The position numbers and the translations under genes are program-made. From Sindora glabra (Eukaryota > Streptophyta > Magnoliopsida > Fabales > Fabaceae), in NCBI GenBank assembly GCA_020226215.1, contig CM035231.1, positions 54,464,876-54,528,875 of the forward strand: DNA of 64,000 nt. Direction: 5' to 3'. Below are positions 1 through 10,584 of this stretch, piece by piece. Position 1 is the stretch's first letter. Every line of letters starts with the position of its first letter. The notes under the pieces are model-generated. The model was given only the letters and a program-made list of their open reading frames with translations, was not told where the DNA came from and made no database searches.

Positions 1-112
1 GAGGGGTGAGAAATTAAGTTGTGCAACTAGACCCCTTTGTGTATATGATATTTTACTATGTCGCTGTGGATCGTGTCTTATTCACTTATTTTGTTATTCT
101 CTTTTGCAAAAG

Positions 113-247
113 TTGGCTGCTGTTGCTGCTCTGTGCGTGCAATATGAAGCTGAGTTTCGGCCTAATATGAGCATTGTAGTCAAAGCATTACAGCCACTAC
201 TCAATGCTCGCAGTTCTAGTCGTCCAAAGGAAGCACCAAATCTGTAA
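113..247 (+). CDS. PTI1-like protein kinase, last exon only
   Basis: This is the 3' terminal exon of a serine/threonine kinase that begins left of the window. The exon opens after a plausible acceptor (ttttgcaaaag) and encodes about 44 residues ending in a TAA at 245-247. The peptide includes LAAVAALCVQYEAEFRPNMS and then VVKALQPLLNAR, the end of kinase subdomain XI as found in plant PTI1-like receptor-like cytoplasmic kinases; the Arg in FRPNMS is the conserved subdomain XI arginine. PTI1 kinases act downstream of Pto/OXI1-type kinases in defence and ROS signalling (family knowledge). Everything upstream, including the catalytic residues, lies outside the window. It is on the same strand as the second PTI1-like gene near the right end. 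The family assignment is firm; the exact exon start is inferred from the splice consensus. Confidence 0.85.
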   Translation: MAAVAALCVQYEAEFRPNMSIVVKALQPLLNARSSSRPKEAPNL

Positions 248-1345
248 ATTCCCAAATTTTTTCAATCCTTCATGCAGAAGGCAGTTTGTCCAATGAATTT
301 TGTAACAGGGGTCACTAATCAATATAATGTGACCAATAGGCCCTTGACCTATAGTTTCTTAACTAGGGACTTGATGTTTGTTGGAGCCTACAGTTGGCAC
401 GTATAATGAGCAAATTAAGTTCTGGACTGCAGTTTGACAAGAAAAAATTTCTATTCCCTCTTATGTGGTAAATTCTCGGTAATATTTCTGTTTTTATTCA
501 GACAAATGAGTCTTTATAAAAATATAATTGAATTGAATGCCAACATAATGAGGCAGTTTTCTAGTAAGACAATATTGTAACTTTGGCCAACACCTTAGTA
601 ATACAGTAGTGCTTGATATTATCTTAGAAATTGTATTTTTATTATGTTTGGAATTCAAATTCAAGACTTTGTGTGTATGTATTAAGTAGATTATTACTTT
701 TACATATTCTGTAAGAGTTTAGATAAAATATAAGTTTCTTCAAGCATTCAAAAACTTGTCAAGCTAGCCCAGCAATTGAAGCTCTAAGACCTCTGCCTTT
801 CAGTAGCTTGATGAGATAATTCAACAATTAAAAATTGAGCAATAGGAAGTGTCCAGTTTCCTTGCACAGCCAAATGAGAAATCTCTCAGAAGTTTTTCTT
901 CAAGGAAAGTAAAGAAAATAAGCTCATTTTCCTCGTCCTTATTTGCTTCATATATTCTCTTCTTCCACAGCACAAAAAACAAAAATAAAGATTCTAATGA
1001 TGAAAAATCGAAAAAGGATAAAACCAGCAGTAAGAAGCAATGAACTGTACACAAGTGCAAAGGACGTGGGTAAGGCACACGCTGATACACAATCATCCTA
1101 CGTTTTAACATCAGCTGGCCTTTCACAACACACATGTATATAAACCATTTTACAGAAACTCCTTCCTGCTCTAGAAAAGCTGGTTGCAAAACTTCACAGC
1201 ACACTATAAGCTCACAACCAGACGAGGGTCTGGTCGTGAGTGGCGGAACTGTGCAGTTAGTACCACTCTTCCTGCTTCATATCTTCCATCCAATTATAGC
1301 GGGAAATAGAATCAATGGAAGCTCAAAAGAAAGCAAAATTTACCA
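248..1345. other. Convergent intergenic region / 3' UTRs
   Basis: The left kinase (+) and the receptor-like kinase (-) converge here. The first few hundred bases are presumably the 3' UTR of the left gene (AATAAA-like and TTGTA-rich stretches), and the DNA just below 1346 is the 3' UTR of the receptor-like kinase. The open frames around 821-1204 have no recognisable domain and overlap one another on both strands, so I read them as non-coding. Confidence 0.5.
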
Positions 1346-4011
1346 TCACTTGTATTCATACTTGGCTCTATGTTCGCTGGTTCCTCTGCCACTGGACCTC
1401 GAATCTGGATTGTCACTCTTGCTTTTATCAGAAGTCTCCCTCAAGGCCTCGGTATCCATGCTTCCTGCTCGACTCCTTCGGCATCTTCTATCCTGAAAAT
1501 CATGTGAGAATGATCAAATTTAGAAAGAATTTTACTAAAATTTATTTTATTTAATTTAAAACATATATTATATAATAAATTTACCTTCTTCCTAACATTA
1601 TGGGCGAATTGAAATCATTATTTTTAATAAAATTTTTAAATAATAAAATTTATTTATAAATAAAATAATATTATTTTTATTGAAATGAAATGAAATTAAT
1701 TTCAAGAGATTGTGATACCAAACGAGCCCTACGATTCATCCAATAAACAATCACCAAGGGATTTGATGTACTTGTGTAAAACAGCAACGGCTGCAACAAG
1801 TTGGGAACTTAAAGATGATTTTTTGGGAAAATAGTTAAAATTGGAAGACAAACCATGTGAGGTATGGGATATTCCTCTGATTCAAGCATGCGGGCAACTC
1901 GGCTCATCCTTGGTCTTTTCTCAGCAACAGGATCAACACACCTCAAAGCAGTCAAAAGAGCTCGTTTAAGGGCACTTGTACCTGGCCTGGTCTGCATGTT
2001 TGGGTCCACAACCTCTTCCGAACGCCTACTTCCCACCATCATTTTGAGCCAGTCAACCAAATTTACCTGCAAGAACCATCCAAATAACATAAAATCAAGT
2101 CTAGCAAGTCACAAAGAAACAAAAAATTAAAGATATGAAGTCAAGACAGACCTCAGCTGCTGGACGACCATAATCCACAGGGTCTCTTCCAGTAATTGCT
2201 TCGAGGATCAATACGCCAAAGCTATATACATCACTCTTCTCATTTAGCAAACCAGAATTGGCATACTCCGGTGCCACATATCTGGAAAATGCAATGAAAG
2301 CATCCAAACGAAAATGAGGATGTGGTTAGCAAACTATTAGACATACGTATGTGCGTATGTGAGGAGAACCTAAACAGCTTACCCAAAAGTACCCATTACT
2401 CTAGTTGTGAGATGACTTTTTCCAGCACTGAGCAACTTAGCCAGCCCAAAATCAGATATTTTGGCATTGAAGTCGTCATCGATTAGAATATTACTTGACT
2501 TAATATCTCGATGCACAACTTTTGGCTCAATTGCCTCATGCAAATAAGCCAGTCTGCATCATGAAATCTTTGATGAGAAAGTAGAAATTCAGGCATGTAG
2601 TAACTAGTTACAGAGGAAGAACTGAACATACGCTTTGGCTGTGCCTTGGAGAATTTTTATGCGAGCATCCCATGTAAGATAACCTTGCTGAGTCATGGCT
2701 CCATGAAGCCATTGCTCCAAATTTCCATTGTTAACATACTCGTAAACCAACAACCTGAAATTAATAAGGGATTCATTATGAACGAAATAAGTTCAAATCA
2801 GCACTGAAAGATCAGCATGCAGATGCCACTGTAATCGGAAATCATGATAACAATTGGCAAAAAAATTCCATTAAAGAACATTTTTTGGATGAAACTATGA
2901 GGAAGTTAAAGGATTTGTAAGGTAATGACCAATAACAAAGAAGATGTTGACAATATTAAAAGGTTGTAAGATATGTCAATCAAATGGTTAAATGATGATG
3001 AAATCAGTACCTGTGGGTGCCTTCGATGCAATACCCCAGAAGTCGAACCAAGTTCTTATGGCGCACATGACCAATAGCCTCAACTTCGACCTTGAATTCC
3101 TTTTCAGCTTGTCCTCTGCAAGATAACATCAATGGTTTTGATATAAACTAGTTGAGTTTCAGATATGTTAATAAAAAACAAGAAATGAGATGAGAAAATT
3201 AACTGGAAACTGCGTATACACAGTACAAATGAATTTGTCCACATTCTTATGAAAGGTAAAATAAGATATGAGAAAACCTATTCAAAACTTCACAATAAAA
3301 AACATTCACAATAAAAAACAAAAGGATGGAAAGCAATGAAAAACAAGTTCTTGCCAGAACTTACAAGTTATTGAGAAGCTTCTTGACAGCCACAGGACTC
3401 CCATTGACTAGCTGACCCCGGTAAACAACTCCATATCCACCTTCACCAATAACATTGTCTTTTGAAAATCTGTTTGTTGCAAGTTCCAAGTCCCTCAGTG
3501 TAAACCAGTGCCCCCATCCAAGGTGTGTGAATTCAGGTAGACCACTCAAAGGGGACGGCGCAGTTATAGAATGGAAAGAAGCCTTGTAAGCAGACCCTGT
3601 CCCTGCACCACTTTCTTCACCCGATTGTGAGCCAGCATTGTCTTTCTCAAAATGACCAAATGAGCCTGATTGACTACTATTATCTGCATTATAAGTTTGG
3701 ATAAAAACCCTCTCGGACTCTTTGTCACTGGATTTGTCATTCAGACACATAAAAGGACTGTTTTGCGGACGGTGTTTCGATGAAACTTGATCCACTCTAA
3801 TTTCTTTGATCTCGTCTGAAACAAATGACATATGGTTTAGGGGAAGCATGCCATTTACTCTCCTGGATTTCTTCCGTACTGTAAGGCATATCGATAGGAC
3901 CACAAGAATGATGATAATGAACAATCCTACAGTAATTCCCATCAATACCCACACTTTCAAACCAAAAACAAATGTTTTCTTGTACAACCCTGAATCTAAA
4001 CCGGATGCCAT
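1346..4011 (-). CDS. Receptor-like serine/threonine protein kinase (RLK, At2g42960/At5g18500 type)
   Basis: This is a membrane-anchored RD kinase. Seven coding exons join cleanly: 4011-3365, 3115-3011, 2754-2632, 2553-2383, 2281-2152, 2066-1854 and 1492-1346, giving 1536 nt or 511 residues, with GT-AG at every junction. A short N-terminus is followed by one membrane span at about residues 20-45 and a basic stop-transfer RKKSRR. A Ser/Asn-rich juxtamembrane region precedes the kinase domain. The glycine loop GEGGYG is at 189-194, the ATP-binding Lys in VAVK is Lys210, the catalytic loop is HRDIKSSN with Asp308, and DFG is at 326-328; GTFGYVAPE and the subdomain XI arginine are also present. 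There is no large ectodomain, which is typical of this PERK-like/TMK-poor RLK subgroup. The last intron starts at ATG|GTTTGT, so the junction reads IPHMDRR where relatives usually have IPREDRR. The start was chosen at MASGLDSG because upstream in-frame codons fall in an intron. I do not know the ligand or substrate. Confidence 0.93.
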
Positions 4012-4890
4012 TTTAGCGGTGAGAAATATATCTGCAAAAATCAGTGTCAACAAATAACATTGCATGATACACAAACAAATCAAGTTGCAAAGAACAAGCA
4101 TTTCACAAAGTTATCGTTTTGGGGGGAAAATCATACATACAGAATCCATATAACAAGCTAATTGTTCACTATTCTTTCCATACAGAATCCAATGCAAAGC
4201 AAGACAAAATTACAAAAAGAAAAACTGCAAACTGCACAGATTCTTAGCCCCTGTATATGAACTATAAACTTTTTTTTTTTAAAAAAAATATAGATTGTTA
4301 GCGGCCAGAAGAGCATCAAATACAAGAATATCATTGCTTTATAACATTGGCAACCAAAAATGCTAGAAAGACTAAAATATCTCATTCATTTTGTGCACCA
4401 GAAAAAACTTGCCGATTAATAGAGCATTTTTTTTTAGCTTGCTTGTCTCATAGTAACTAACCCAACAAAAACTCCCACTTATCCCAGCAACTTAGCAAAA
4501 AGAAAGCAAACACAGAAACACTTAATGTGATAGAGATTACCTTTTACTGAAAATTCTCAGTGAAAATCTATTCAGAATTGAAATCCTTAATAGATTTCTC
4601 TACAGCACTTCTTCAGATTCTGAAGCAACTCAAGCACTAGATCTCTACAGCTCCAAAAATTCTCTGATATGAACTCATTTGCTCACGCCCACTCGAACCC
4701 CAATGCCAAAATCTCCCATTGTGCGTGTTTTCCCTTTTGGGTTTTCTCAAATGGACAAATGGGTGCTTGAATCCAATCTGAAATGAGGCTTTCCTCCAAG
4801 GCCGCCTGTTTTTTCCCCTTCACTGAACAACAACAAAGGATCACAGCAGCAACCACCTGTTGTGCTGGAATTATCAGTAGTAGGTGATGG
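4012..4890 (-). other. 5' UTR with intron of the receptor-like kinase
   Basis: Upstream of the kinase ATG the minus strand has a good acceptor (tttttgcag, exon resuming at 4031) and a good donor (AAAAG|GTAATC, exon ending at 4541). This implies a 5' UTR intron of about 509 bp at 4032-4540 and a non-coding first exon from roughly 4880 to 4541. The transcription start is not visible with certainty. The short open frame at 4683-4907 has no family resemblance. Confidence 0.5.
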
Positions 4891-4899
4891 GAAGTGACA

Positions 4900-7016
4900 T
4901 GGCTCACATTTTATTCATTGAAAGAGAAGCATGAAAATGGAAACTTCCTCTGCTGTTTCTTCAAATTTCTTCTCTCCCTCCCCCACAACCCCCCTCTCTC
5001 CCTCTGTCTCTCTCTTAAATTTTCCTCATTTTGCAAGTCAACATCGTTTTCAAGAGAAATTCTTATATGTTTCATGTATACCCGTGTCCTTTGTAAATAA
5101 ACGATCATTGTCATCTTCTATCATTTCTATTATTTTAAAAGATCAAATTTTCAAAGTACATGAATTTTACAAAATTAATAAGTAAATAATAATATTGATA
5201 ATTATTTTTTATTTATTAAATATGATTAATGACTTCATCTGATAATGAGTTCATTTATTGAATATGTGGTTTTATACACGAGTATACAACAATTTATCCC
5301 TTTTAAGAAGATGATATGCAAGAGAATGAGCTTGTGATTATGACTGCGCGAGAGAAGAGTAACGAGTGTGATCTTGAAGAAATGCTAAACTGCTGATTAT
5401 TGGTGACTAAAAAAAGTTAGAAGGTCATATTACGCAGTTTGCATAATTCTGACGTCATCATTTTTGTGAATTCCTATGTCTGCGTTGCGTGAATTATTAA
5501 ATTTTCTGCTGGCCAAAAAAAAAAAGAATTATTAAATTTTCAATTTATTTATTTATTTAATAAAGGTTAACTATCCTGTTGAGTAGGCTGGATGGTCAAA
5601 GAATCATACTGACACCACATCAGCTGTTTAATAATTAGTTTTTCTAAGCGCATTCATCAACCAATGCCTTGGTAGTTAAAAAAAATGATTTATCATAATT
5701 TTATTCTCAAAATTAATATTTGAAACAAATTTTTCAAGAGCAATTTTTACGCCTATCTGCAAAACATAAAATTATTTTAAAAAAATAGTCCTACGAAATT
5801 AATTCTTTCATAATAAGTATTCTCCATAACAATTAGCCATAGCAAAATTATAAAATTTGTACACATAATTCATATAAATTAAAATTTTAAAATATGTATT
5901 CATAGTTCGAACAAAAAAATGAAAAGAAATCTATAAATTATAAGTTTTCAACTACCATAAATTTTTAATGGTATCGTCAAAAAGTTTTTAAATTATTTTG
6001 CATAATGTTTTATTTTAAATTTTTATTCAGGAGGTTAATATATATTTTTTAGAAGAAAATAAATATATAACACATATACGTGAATAAGTAAGCATTATGT
6101 CTCAGAAGCCGTAACCCGCCCATGCCACCGTATAGTTAGAGATGTTTATGGTGTAGGTCGTCAGATTTCAAATCTGATATTTTATGTATAATTGTATAGA
6201 ATATAATAATTCGAATTTGAGTTCGACTTATTTAATTTATAATAAAAATTAAATTTAACCCAATCCAATTAAAATTATGTATGTTTCCAAATGTGGCTTG
6301 GAAGTTTAATTATTTTTATTTTTATTATTATTTTAAATAAAAATAATTTTTATATAAAAGTAATATACTTAAATATATAAAATATTAAAAAAATTTATAT
6401 TAAAAATAATTAAATATAATTATTTTTATAATATATAATTATATTAATAAAAATGAATTTATGTAATTAAGTTAGATTGAACCAACTCATTTTCATATTA
6501 TTATAACTCTGAACTCAATCTAAATATCAATTGGATCATAAGAAATATATAAATATTTAAACTATAAAAAAAGTACATAAATTATATATATTTTTGGGCT
6601 AGACAATCGTCTAATCCATATATATGTCTAAAAGTAATTATGCTTCTAAACAAGTTAATAAAAAACAACAAATCTTATCTTGTTGCAAATGAATTTTTTC
6701 TGTTTGAAATGTATTAAAAATTTATGAAATTCAAATTGAAAAGTAGGTTTTGATAATTTTATAATAATATAATATAATATTTGAAAGAGGATAAATCTTT
6801 TATATAATATTTGCTCTAGATCAAATGGAATAAATTCTAGTGAAATATTTGTTAAATTTGATAGATTTTTATAATAATATAAATGTAATTAAAATATAAA
6901 TTATAAATAGAATTATAAAATAAAATAAAAATCTCTTTTTACTTAAAATAAATATCATTTAAAAATTTTATTTGAAAATAAAATAAATTTTAACTTTTAT
7001 TTATTCAATCATGGGT
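4900..7016. other. AT-rich intergenic DNA
   Basis: This stretch is very AT-rich with many poly-A/T tracts. 4960-5010 is a pyrimidine-rich CT stretch next to the kinase promoter. I see no gene, RNA gene or clear transposon here. Confidence 0.5.
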
Positions 7017-7116
7017 NNNNNNNNNNNNNNNNNNNNNNNNNNNNNNNNNNNNNNNNNNNNNNNNNNNNNNNNNNNNNNNNNNNNNNNNNNNNNNNNNNNN
7101 NNNNNNNNNNNNNNNN
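7017..7116. other. Assembly gap (100 N)
   Basis: There are exactly 100 N. A round 100 usually denotes a scaffold gap of unknown size, so the distance between the receptor-like kinase and the SAM synthetase gene should not be trusted. Confidence 0.99.
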
Positions 7117-8430
7117 ACTTGTTTGTCACTCCAAATACACATGTAAGTTATTTATAAATATCAATGACTTATTTTTTTAATATTAGTGCATCAAATATAT
7201 TTAAATATTAGTTTATATTTATTAACAAGCTTGTTTATTGCACATTTGATAAGTTTCACAATAAAGATTATAACTTATAACCTAATAACTTTTTAAAATT
7301 TTTTCCAATTTATTATCTACTTTTAATTAAATGAGAATTTATATCTTAATCATATAAATAAATAATTATAAATATTTGATATATTATCATTAATTTAATC
7401 TAAATAACTATGTGATGTCATAAATATAATTAACTAAAATTTAGATTATTATATTATTATTTTAACTAATTAATTCAAAAATAAAGGTGTAATTTATTAA
7501 ATATAATTGATTAATTATAGGACAATTATATTCTTATTCTAATATTTTAATTATATTAATATAATTTGATTTCAAAATAGATATTAATTAATATAATCCA
7601 TATTTCTATCTATATTAATATATTTTTATGTCATTTTTACATTTTTCAAATAGTTTTATCAAACACTTCTAATAAATTTAGTTAATTTATTAATTATAAA
7701 ATTTTCACTTATCAATTACTGACTAGTTTACCGGATACCAACTAATTTATTAATTATTTGCTCTAAATAAAAATCCTATAACATCTGTTCTTATACATGC
7801 GGATCCTATAAAACTTATAGTTGAACAATAAAATTTGATAATCATCTTTTATTTATAGTATAACCAATGTTTTTAAAAATTGAAATCGAACTAGCCATGT
7901 GACCAATTTAGTTAGTGTTTAAAATCAATTTTCAAAAATTAGTGAATCAATGACAAACAAGTTCAATTGTACAAATCAATCACAATTTTTACAATTCAAT
8001 TGGTTATTATTTTAAAAAAATTATACTTATTTATAAAAGTAATTTTTTTTGCTTGATATCATATATATATATTTAAAATTTAAAATTCAAATAATAAAAA
8101 AATATTTTATCTCTATAATTGAAAGTCACATATAAAAAAAATTGGATTGAATATTAATTTTTGTGATAATTTGAATTATAAACTTATAAAATTAGAAAAT
8201 TATTTGATAATATTTAAAATATTTTCCTATTTATGTACATAAACTTAACTATGTGATAATTTTATTATTTTTAATTATTATACATTAAAAATTTTAATTT
8301 ATATTATAATTATAATTTCAATTAAACCAACTCTAAATTGCTTTCATTTTTTTATTGAATGACCGAAATATTAGGTATAACTATTATAAATAGTATAAAT
8401 ATTATAATATAATCGGAGCATAAAATATCA
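7117..8430. other. AT-rich intergenic DNA
   Basis: No gene is visible. Long TTAATTAT-type runs resemble degraded MITE sequence. Base composition changes sharply at about 8440, where the GC-richer promoter of the SAM synthetase begins. Confidence 0.45.
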
Positions 8431-8439
8431 TTCCATACA

Positions 8440-8689
8440 GAGGCAACGCGGGCCGGTGGTAGATCTTACGTGTGAACTCGTCACTTGAAAGCGCGTCTCG
8501 CATTCCCTCCCCCCATCCCCTACCAATCCACCGAAGGATTCAGCCAATAAAAAAAAAAGGAAAAATTCACTCTCCCAAATCGGAGCCGTAGATTGCAATC
8601 CCGCCTGCTAATGGATGGATGAATCTAACCCAATTCTTAATGCTTAGGGGCTTTGGCACTGTCTTCCAGCTCTGACAAGGCGCTATAAA
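8440..8689 (+). promoter_or_regulatory. SAM synthetase core promoter
   Basis: A TATA box, CTATAAATA, has its TATAAA at 8684-8689. Transcription probably starts near 8715, which puts the first exon end at 8825. Upstream, 8447-8500 carries ACGCGG and GCGCGT, both matching the vCGCGb core bound by CAMTA calmodulin-binding factors, and a TTACGTGTG element with an ACGTG core. These matches are visible; their use in vivo is inference. Confidence 0.6.
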
Positions 8690-8825
8690 TACGCACCCTA
8701 ATGCCACTTTTGAACTCGCACTGCTTGAGCGAAGTCAAGAGGTTCCTTCTGTTCAAGCAATCACCAACCCTACTTCTGGGGATACCCTCGTTTTGTCTCT
8801 CTTTGCTTCTACCTTCAATTTCAAG

Positions 8826-9394
8826 GTACTAGCTCTGTTTCTTTCGTTTTCTCTTTTGGAATTTCTTCTCAGTTGCTGTTACGGGTGTGTTTTGAGCTGG
8901 TTAGCTGGATTTTTGTGCTTTGTTGCTGGATTTGAAGCTTATAGATCTGAGTCTTTTAGGTTGGGGTTTTGCGTTTCTAGATTGGCTTAATTCTGATTTT
9001 TTTTCCTCGAAATGAGTTGATCCTAATTATTTGCTAGGGTTACGAGCGAATGCCTTCATGTTAGTTGTGTTTTTGCCTCTAATTGGCCCCTGAAATGCGA
9101 TACTTCCATTAGTTTGCTTTCAAAGTTAGTTGCTCTGGCTGTTCTGTATAATTCAGCTTTAGAATATCAGATCTGGTAGAGTATTACTGTTATTGACATT
9201 TGTCTCCATTTTTGCTTTTCGGTTTTTGATTTAATGTTAGATTTCTCGCATTTCTGAGAAAATATTGAAGTTGGCAATTTGTATTTAGATATTTTTTTAG
9301 TTGATTTCAAAGATGTGCTTGATGAGGCATGGATCAAGCATGATGGTTTTTTAGCTATTGGGTAATTTTAAGAGGTTCGTCTGTGATTTTGCAG
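8826..9394 (+). other. Intron in the 5' UTR of the SAM synthetase gene
   Basis: The donor TCAAG|GTACTAG at 8825/8826 and the acceptor ATTTTGCAG ending at 9394 enclose a 569-bp intron directly before the start codon, which lies eight bases into the second exon. A single leader intron with an uninterrupted coding sequence is the usual layout of plant SAM synthetase genes. Such leader introns often raise expression. Confidence 0.85.
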
Positions 9395-9402
9395 AACAAA
9401 AG

Positions 9403-10584
9403 ATGGAGACTTTCCTATTCACCTCTGAATCTGTGAACGAGGGACACCCAGACAAGCTCTGCGATCAGATCTCTGATGCTGTGCTCGATGCATGCTTGGA
9501 ACAGGACCCAGACAGCAAGGTTGCATGTGAAACATGCACCAAGACCAACATGGTTATGGTCTTCGGAGAGATCACAACCAAAGCCAATGTAGACTATGAG
9601 AAAATTGTCCGTGACACTTGCAGGAGCATTGGATTTGTTTCTGATGATGTCGGTCTTGATGCAGACAACTGCAAGGTTCTTGTCAACATCGAGCAGCAGA
9701 GCCCTGATATCGCTCAGGGCGTGCACGGCCATCTCACCAAGAGACCGGAGGAAATTGGTGCCGGTGATCAAGGCCACATGTTCGGCTATGCCACTGACGA
9801 AACCCCAGAACTGATGCCATTGAGCCATGTTCTTGCAACCAAGCTTGGTGCCCGCCTGACTGAAGTCCGCAAGAATGGCACATGCCCCTGGTTGAGGCCT
9901 GATGGCAAGACCCAGGTTACAGTTGAGTACTACAATGACAAGGGCGCCATGGTTCCAATCCGCGTCCACACCGTCCTTATCTCGACCCAGCACGATGAGA
10001 CTGTTACCAATGACGAAATTGCAGCTGATCTTAAAGAGCATGTTATCAAGCCTGTGGTCCCTGAGAAGTACCTTGATGAGAAGACCATCTTCCACCTTAA
10101 CCCCTCTGGCCGTTTTGTCATTGGTGGCCCTCATGGTGATGCTGGTCTCACCGGCCGCAAGATCATCATTGACACTTATGGCGGATGGGGCGCCCATGGT
10201 GGTGGTGCCTTCTCCGGGAAGGACCCGACTAAGGTGGATAGGAGTGGAGCTTACATCGTAAGGCAGGCTGCCAAGAGCATTGTTGCCAGCGGACTTGCCA
10301 GGAGGTGCATTGTGCAGGTGTCCTATGCCATTGGTGTGCCTGAGCCTTTATCTGTGTTTGTTGACACATACGGAACAGGGAAGATTCCTGACAAGGAGAT
10401 CCTCAACATTGTGAAGGAGAACTTTGATTTCAGGCCTGGGATGATCTCAATCAACCTTGACCTGAAGAGGGGTGGCAATAACAGGTTTTTGAAGACCGCT
10501 GCTTATGGGCATTTTGGAAGAGATGACACTGACTTCACATGGGAGATTGTGAAGCCTCTTAAGTGGGATAAGGTTCAAGCTTAA
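9403..10584 (+). CDS. SAMS: S-adenosylmethionine synthetase (methionine adenosyltransferase)
   Basis: This cytosolic enzyme makes S-adenosylmethionine from methionine and ATP, releasing phosphate and pyrophosphate. Its product feeds methylation reactions, ethylene, polyamines and nicotianamine. The coding sequence is a single uninterrupted exon of 393 residues, the normal plant length. Visible signatures are GHPDK at residues 14-18 (N-terminal ATP/methionine site), GAGDQG at 119-124 (the methionine adenosyltransferase hexapeptide) and GGGAFSGKD at about 266-274 (P-loop-like signature 2, phosphate binding). K+/Mg2+ binding residues lie in conserved context around DEIA and DKL. The start METFLFTSESVNEGHP matches plant homologues; the 15 in-frame codons before it are intron and leader. 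Codon use is much more GC-rich than the flanks, consistent with high expression. No damage is seen. The open frames on the opposite strand are shadows. Confidence 0.98.
   Translation: METFLFTSESVNEGHPDKLCDQISDAVLDACLEQDPDSKVACETCTKTNMVMVFGEITTKANVDYEKIVRDTCRSIGFVSDDVGLDADNCKVLVNIEQQSPDIAQGVHGHLTKRPEEIGAGDQGHMFGYATDETPELMPLSHVLATKLGARLTEVRKNGTCPWLRPDGKTQVTVEYYNDKGAMVPIRVHTVLISTQHDETVTNDEIAADLKEHVIKPVVPEKYLDEKTIFHLNPSGRFVIGGPHGDAGLTGRKIIIDTYGGWGAHGGGAFSGKDPTKVDRSGAYIVRQAAKSIVASGLARRCIVQVSYAIGVPEPLSVFVDTYGTGKIPDKEILNIVKENFDFRPGMISINLDLKRGGNNRFLKTAAYGHFGRDDTDFTWEIVKPLKWDKVQA

Noticed and set aside
821..1496. Open frames of 64-127 codons between the left kinase and the receptor-like kinase
   Set aside because: They overlap on both strands, lack domains, and coincide with the 3' UTRs and last exon of the receptor-like kinase in another frame.
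9415..10197. 260-codon open frame on the minus strand across the SAM synthetase gene
   Set aside because: It is the antisense shadow of a GC-rich, strongly conserved coding sequence and has no family resemblance of its own.
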